Assembly (NCBI GenBank): GCA_910585955.1 | Contig: CAJUGC010000010.1 | Span: 24,651-88,650, forward strand | Reading direction: 5' to 3' | Length of the DNA stretch: 64,000 nt | DNA from: an uncultured Christensenella sp. | Lineage (GTDB): Bacteria > Bacillota > Clostridia > Christensenellales > Pumilibacteraceae | In this document: piece after piece, positions 60,826 through 64,000 of the stretch | How positions within the stretch are numbered: the first letter of the stretch is position 1 | Layout of the letters: the number at the start of each line of letters is the position of its first letter | Position numbers and translations under genes: made by a program | The notes under the pieces: generated by a model | Databases searched by the model: none | Told to the model about the DNA's origin: nothing | Seen by the model: the letters and a program-made list of their open reading frames with translations, nothing else

Positions 60826-61737
60826 ATGAACGAAAACGAACAAAGGAATTATCCCGATTCCAAAGTCTATCACGACGGAAGTCATTTCATAGCCATACCG
60901 CAAGGCAGTTATCCGAGCGGTAAGGGCTGTAAACGACGGCATACGGCTATCCCTACGCCCGAACAGTCAGCCCGTAAGGAACGGTTTGAAACGGCGTATA
61001 AGGAAAGTAAAAAAATACCGTATAAGCAACGAGATCAATTTATAAGCGATCGTCTAAAAGACGCTATTCCCGACGATACGGAACGAATAGCCTTTATCTC
61101 CGAAAACAAAGACCGTAAAAAGCGCAATCTTTCAAAACGGTATTCTCTGTTATGGCGTAAAGTGCGTTTACAGCAGTGGAATTGGTTCTGTACTTTTACT
61201 TACGATTCGGCTAAATGCACAGAAGAAGAATTTCGAGTAAAACTCAAAGATACGCTTAAAAAGTTAGTTCAACGGCGCGGTTGGAAATACATAGGCGTAT
61301 GGGAACACGGCAAGGACACGGACAGACTGCACTTTCACGGCATATTCGTTATTCCCGAAAACGGTATGGTCGGAGAGTTGGAAACCGTATCGGATTACAG
61401 TACGAAACGACACCGCAGACAGACGAAGATACAGAACACCTATTTTCTCAAACGCTTCGGCTTGAATGAGTTTGAAGAAATAGTAAAACCCGAAGTGGAA
61501 CAGTCGGTAAAGTATCTTATCAAGTATTTGGACAAAGACGGCGGACGGATCTGCCAAGGCGGAGATATAAAACCGTATATCTTAACTAACATTTTGGGCG
61601 AAGACGTTATAACCGCATACGGCGCGGAAGACAGAAAACTACTCTTATTCGACGATTTTATTTGCATTGACGGCGACGGCGTAGTTCACGGCAAAGCAAG
61701 CCCCGAAGTCATAGAGCAAATGCCCAAAAGCAACTAA
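60826..61737 (+). CDS. HUH-type rolling-circle replication initiator
   Basis: 303 aa. The central HUH motif is RLHFHGIF (His169, His171) and the Tyr motif is SVKYLIKYLDKDGG (Tyr230 or Tyr234), the order of single-strand nicking Rep proteins. A basic N-terminal region precedes it. GAAAGGAG before ATGAACGAAAAC set the start; the frame extends 61 codons upstream without a ribosome site. It would nick one strand at an origin, so the excised element may replicate as a circle. The relevant origin could be one of the palindromes on either side. Confidence 0.85.
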   Translation: MNENEQRNYPDSKVYHDGSHFIAIPQGSYPSGKGCKRRHTAIPTPEQSARKERFETAYKESKKIPYKQRDQFISDRLKDAIPDDTERIAFISENKDRKKRNLSKRYSLLWRKVRLQQWNWFCTFTYDSAKCTEEEFRVKLKDTLKKLVQRRGWKYIGVWEHGKDTDRLHFHGIFVIPENGMVGELETVSDYSTKRHRRQTKIQNTYFLKRFGLNEFEEIVKPEVEQSVKYLIKYLDKDGGRICQGGDIKPYILTNILGEDVITAYGAEDRKLLLFDDFICIDGDGVVHGKASPEVIEQMPKSN

Positions 61738-61746
61738 ACAAATCAT

Positions 61747-61900
61747 TTTGTCTTTCTCGGTGGGAGCGTAAACGAAAACGCACTTTTCCGCAAGGGTAAA
61801 ATGCACTGCTTGCGCAGCCCTTGCAGAAAAGAACGGAAAGCATTTTATGCGTAAAGACTATTGCGTTTCCGTTTATTGTTCGCTCCCGTCGAAAGACAAA
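61747..61900. repeat. Long nested palindrome before the tnpW-like gene
   Basis: TTTGTCTTTC (61747-61756) pairs with GAAAGACAAA (61891-61900); GGGAGCG (61762-61768) with CGCTCCC (61881-61887); TAAACGAAAACGC (61769-61781) with 61863-61875 (one mismatch). An inner hairpin CTTTTCCGCAAGGG/CCCTTGCAGAAAAG (one mismatch) fills the middle. It lies between rep and tnpW and holds no gene. Confidence 0.82.
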
Positions 61901-61934
61901 TTCAACAAAATAAATCTAAAAGGAGAATTTCAAA

Positions 61935-62144
61935 ATGAACAAATCAACAGCAAAGCAAAGGGAAACCTACACGAACGTCGAGGACTACGAGGAGAATTGC
62001 TATCTCTTTTCCCCGTCTATCCAACGGCAGAGAACTATCGGCGGTAAGTCGTATTACGTACGCAGATATTTCAGAGGCGGTACGGACTTCGAGAAGACTA
62101 TGGAAAAAATCGCCGTCAAGAACGCAACGAAAAAAGCGAGGTAA
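61935..62144 (+). CDS. TnpW-like small transposon protein
   Basis: 69 aa. The core RTIGGKSYYVRRYFRGGTDFEKTMEKIAV matches the pattern of TnpW proteins encoded just before serine recombinases in clostridial transposons. AAAGGAG lies upstream. It ends 4 bases before the recombinase, so the two are co-translated. The function of TnpW is unknown. Confidence 0.75.
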   Translation: MNKSTAKQRETYTNVEDYEENCYLFSPSIQRQRTIGGKSYYVRRYFRGGTDFEKTMEKIAVKNATKKAR

Positions 62145-62148
62145 TCTT

Positions 62149-63780
62149 ATGAAAACGAATAACTATATCGCGGGGTTGTATTTCAGACTTTCCCAAGAGG
62201 ACGAACGGCAAGGCGAATCGCTGTCAATCGAGAACCAACGGCAGATACTTCGTAAGTATGCCGAAGAACACGGATTTCAAATCTATGACGAATACATAGA
62301 CGACGGTGTTTCGGGTACGACGTTCGACAGACCGCAAGTGCAGCGTTTGTTGGATGACGCAAAGACGGGCGTTATTAACACTATAATCGTCAAAGATTTG
62401 AGCCGTTTCGGACGTAATTATATTGAGGTTGGACAATACGTCGATTATGTGTTCCCGTCGTTCGGGGTTAGGTTTATAGCCATACAGGACAATGTGGATA
62501 CGGCAAACCGCGACAGCAACGCTATGGAAATGATGCCCATTATGAACATTTTCAACGAGTGGCACGCGGCGAATACGTCGAAAAAAATACGGGCTATAAA
62601 AAGAACGCACGCTATCGAGGGCATATACAGCGGCTCGAAAGTTCCGTATGGGTATCTGAAAGGCACGGACGCAAAAAAGACGTTCGTCATAGACGAAGAA
62701 ATCGCGCCTATCGTCGTGAGAATATTCGAGATGTATGCTTCGGGAATAAGCCCCAAACAAATCGCGGAGATCTTTAACGACGAAGACGTGCCGAGTCCGG
62801 GCAGAGTTGCGTTTTTGAAATACGGAAGAAAGTACAACGATAATGAAAATCCGTTATGGGAGCAAAGAACTTTAAGACCGATTTTGAAAAACATTGCCTA
62901 CCGCGGACATTTGGCGCAACAAAAATTTTCCGCCGTTTCGTATAAGAACCATAAAATCATAGAAAAAGACCAAAGCGAATGGGTTATCATTTACGACAAC
63001 CACGAACCTATCATCTCGCAGGAACTTTGGGATAAAGTGCAGGCAAGACTGAAATCCCAAGCGCACGGCAGAAGCGATAAACGGGGTTTAACTCATCCGC
63101 TGTCCGGCTTTTTGTATTGCGCGGATTGCGGTAGCAAAATGAAAATGTGTCACGCCGACACGGGGAAAAATCATACGGTGTTATTTAATTTCAACTGCGG
63201 CGATCACATGCGTTTCGGAAGAACGAAATGCTTTTCTCACTATATATCCGCGAGGGCGTTGGAAGAAATTATCCTTGACGATATTCGGACAATGGCGCAG
63301 AGAATAACGCTTGACGAAAAGGCTATCCGCGAAGAATTTATGCGGCATAACGCCGAACTTGCGGGTAATACGGTAAAATCCGCAAAGCGCGAATTAAAGA
63401 CCAAGCAGAAACGAACGGAAGAACTTTCGCGGCTTATTCAAGCGACTTACGAGGATAAAGTCAACGGCAAAATGCCCGAAGATATTTGTTTCGGACTGAT
63501 AGAAAAATACTCCGCCGAGCAGAAAACGCTTGCGGCGGCTATCGAGGAACTTGAAAATACGATTAAGGAAACGGAAAACACGCAACAAAGCGCGGACGAT
63601 TTTATACGGGATATAAAGAAATATCTGAACGCACCTACGCTTACGAGAGAAATGTGCTATGAACTTCTTGACCGTGTAGTAATCGGCGGCTTACCGAAAA
63701 TTACGGGCAAAGAGCGCACGATTGATATTGTCTACAAGGTTGATATTTCGTCCGTCTTGCGCTATAAATTCAAGAAATAA
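62149..63780 (+). CDS. Large serine recombinase (TnpX/TndX type)
   Basis: 543 aa. N-terminal resolvase domain (1 to about 150) with catalytic Ser15 in LYFRLSQEDE and the Arg residues of VKDLSRFGRN. It is followed by the recombinase domain (about 165-300, SKVPYGYLKG and LRPILKNIAYRGHL), a zinc-ribbon (CADCGSKMKMC, then CGDH and KCFSH, about 322-365) and a coiled coil (about 400-490). This is the full domain set of large serine recombinases that excise and insert elements. It is intact, in contrast to the older remnant at 51,699-53,309. Confidence 0.95.
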   Translation: MKTNNYIAGLYFRLSQEDERQGESLSIENQRQILRKYAEEHGFQIYDEYIDDGVSGTTFDRPQVQRLLDDAKTGVINTIIVKDLSRFGRNYIEVGQYVDYVFPSFGVRFIAIQDNVDTANRDSNAMEMMPIMNIFNEWHAANTSKKIRAIKRTHAIEGIYSGSKVPYGYLKGTDAKKTFVIDEEIAPIVVRIFEMYASGISPKQIAEIFNDEDVPSPGRVAFLKYGRKYNDNENPLWEQRTLRPILKNIAYRGHLAQQKFSAVSYKNHKIIEKDQSEWVIIYDNHEPIISQELWDKVQARLKSQAHGRSDKRGLTHPLSGFLYCADCGSKMKMCHADTGKNHTVLFNFNCGDHMRFGRTKCFSHYISARALEEIILDDIRTMAQRITLDEKAIREEFMRHNAELAGNTVKSAKRELKTKQKRTEELSRLIQATYEDKVNGKMPEDICFGLIEKYSAEQKTLAAAIEELENTIKETENTQQSADDFIRDIKKYLNAPTLTREMCYELLDRVVIGGLPKITGKERTIDIVYKVDISSVLRYKFKK

Positions 63781-64000
63781 CGCTTATTTACACCGTTATT
63801 TACTGTGTCCATAAAACGTATCCGCTACTGCGTTGTTCATTGTCTGCTCCTTTGCGCGGTCTGCGTGTGCGGACTGCGGCTTAAAAATTTTGTTGTTCGC
63901 TTTGGTGCTTACCCGCCTTAATTAGCAAAAAAGGCCGCCGCAGTAAAATTGTCAAGGGTTTGCCCCGTAGGGGACGGCGGTTTATGCCTAACGGGAGATA

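Larger units (their letters stand above)
53337..64000. mobile_element. Integrative element with TnpX-type recombinase, HUH Rep and restriction cargo (right end outside window)
   Basis: Plus-strand backbone genes (88-aa protein, sigma-like factor, HUH Rep, TnpW-like protein, serine recombinase) flank a minus-strand AT-rich restriction cargo. Long palindromes occur before several backbone genes. The left end is placed at the first palindrome next to the recombinase remnant. The right end is not seen; sequence after 63,780 still looks like element DNA. I could not find terminal repeats or a target duplication. Confidence 0.7.

Noticed and set aside
1..64000. CRISPR arrays, tRNA, rRNA or tmRNA genes
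   Set aside because: No regularly spaced short repeats and no cloverleaf or rRNA sequence were seen on either strand by eye.

Overview
The window reads as a chromosome segment of an uncultured anaerobic Clostridia-type Firmicute, probably a gut bacterium of the Christensenellales kind (inference). The grounds are strong AGGAGG-type ribosome sites, near-consensus TTGACA/TATAAT promoters, an oxygen-sensitive class III ribonucleotide reductase, GHKL/LytTR two-component systems and TnpX-type serine recombinases. Positions 1-48,000 have balanced base composition. The restriction island (about 54.5-60 kb) and the PadR-hydrolase pair (49.3-50.6 kb) are visibly AT-rich.

From 1 to 38,700 almost everything lies on the minus strand and repeats one plan five times: a LytTR response regulator, a GHKL (AgrC-like) sensor kinase with an N-terminal membrane domain, then a promoter and one or two family 3 glycoside hydrolases (GH3) with small membrane or lipoprotein partners. 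All six GH3 genes have the inverted domain order (acid/base domain, then fibronectin-like domain, then the TIM barrel last). Five are anchored by transmembrane segments at both ends; the sixth (12,289-16,479) has a signal peptide, a collagen-like stalk and a Cys-containing C-terminal anchor. Partners include a cysteine-rich lipoprotein with a carbohydrate-binding-like module, an SGNH esterase lipoprotein, an Ig-like lipoprotein and two small membrane proteins. No agrB, agrD or sugar importer is present, so the ligand of these kinases is unknown. One GH3 (26,552-28,655) has lost about 320 codons, one kinase (3,600-4,936) has a homopolymer frameshift, and one regulator carries a nine-G tract. 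A plus-strand MATE exporter at 5,986 sits behind an attenuator-like leader, and a double ferritin-like protein interrupts the array at 32-33 kb.

From 38,900 to 51,700 come housekeeping and resistance-type genes: nrdD with NrdR boxes, a heterodimeric ABC exporter, a DRE-TIM aldolase, an Lsa-type ABC-F gene broken by one amber codon but still carrying a complete ribosome-controlled attenuator, a Qnr-like pentapeptide protein, a PadR repressor with an alpha/beta hydrolase, and a DUF3592-like membrane protein.

From 51,700 to 64,000 the DNA is mobile. A decayed serine recombinase abuts a younger element holding a small protein and sigma-like regulator, an inverted AT-rich cargo (XRE regulator, m5C methyltransferase, N6-adenine methyltransferase, HNH nuclease and a TIGR04141/DUF6119 protein), an HUH replication initiator, a TnpW-like protein and a large serine recombinase. 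Long imperfect palindromes stand before several of its genes.
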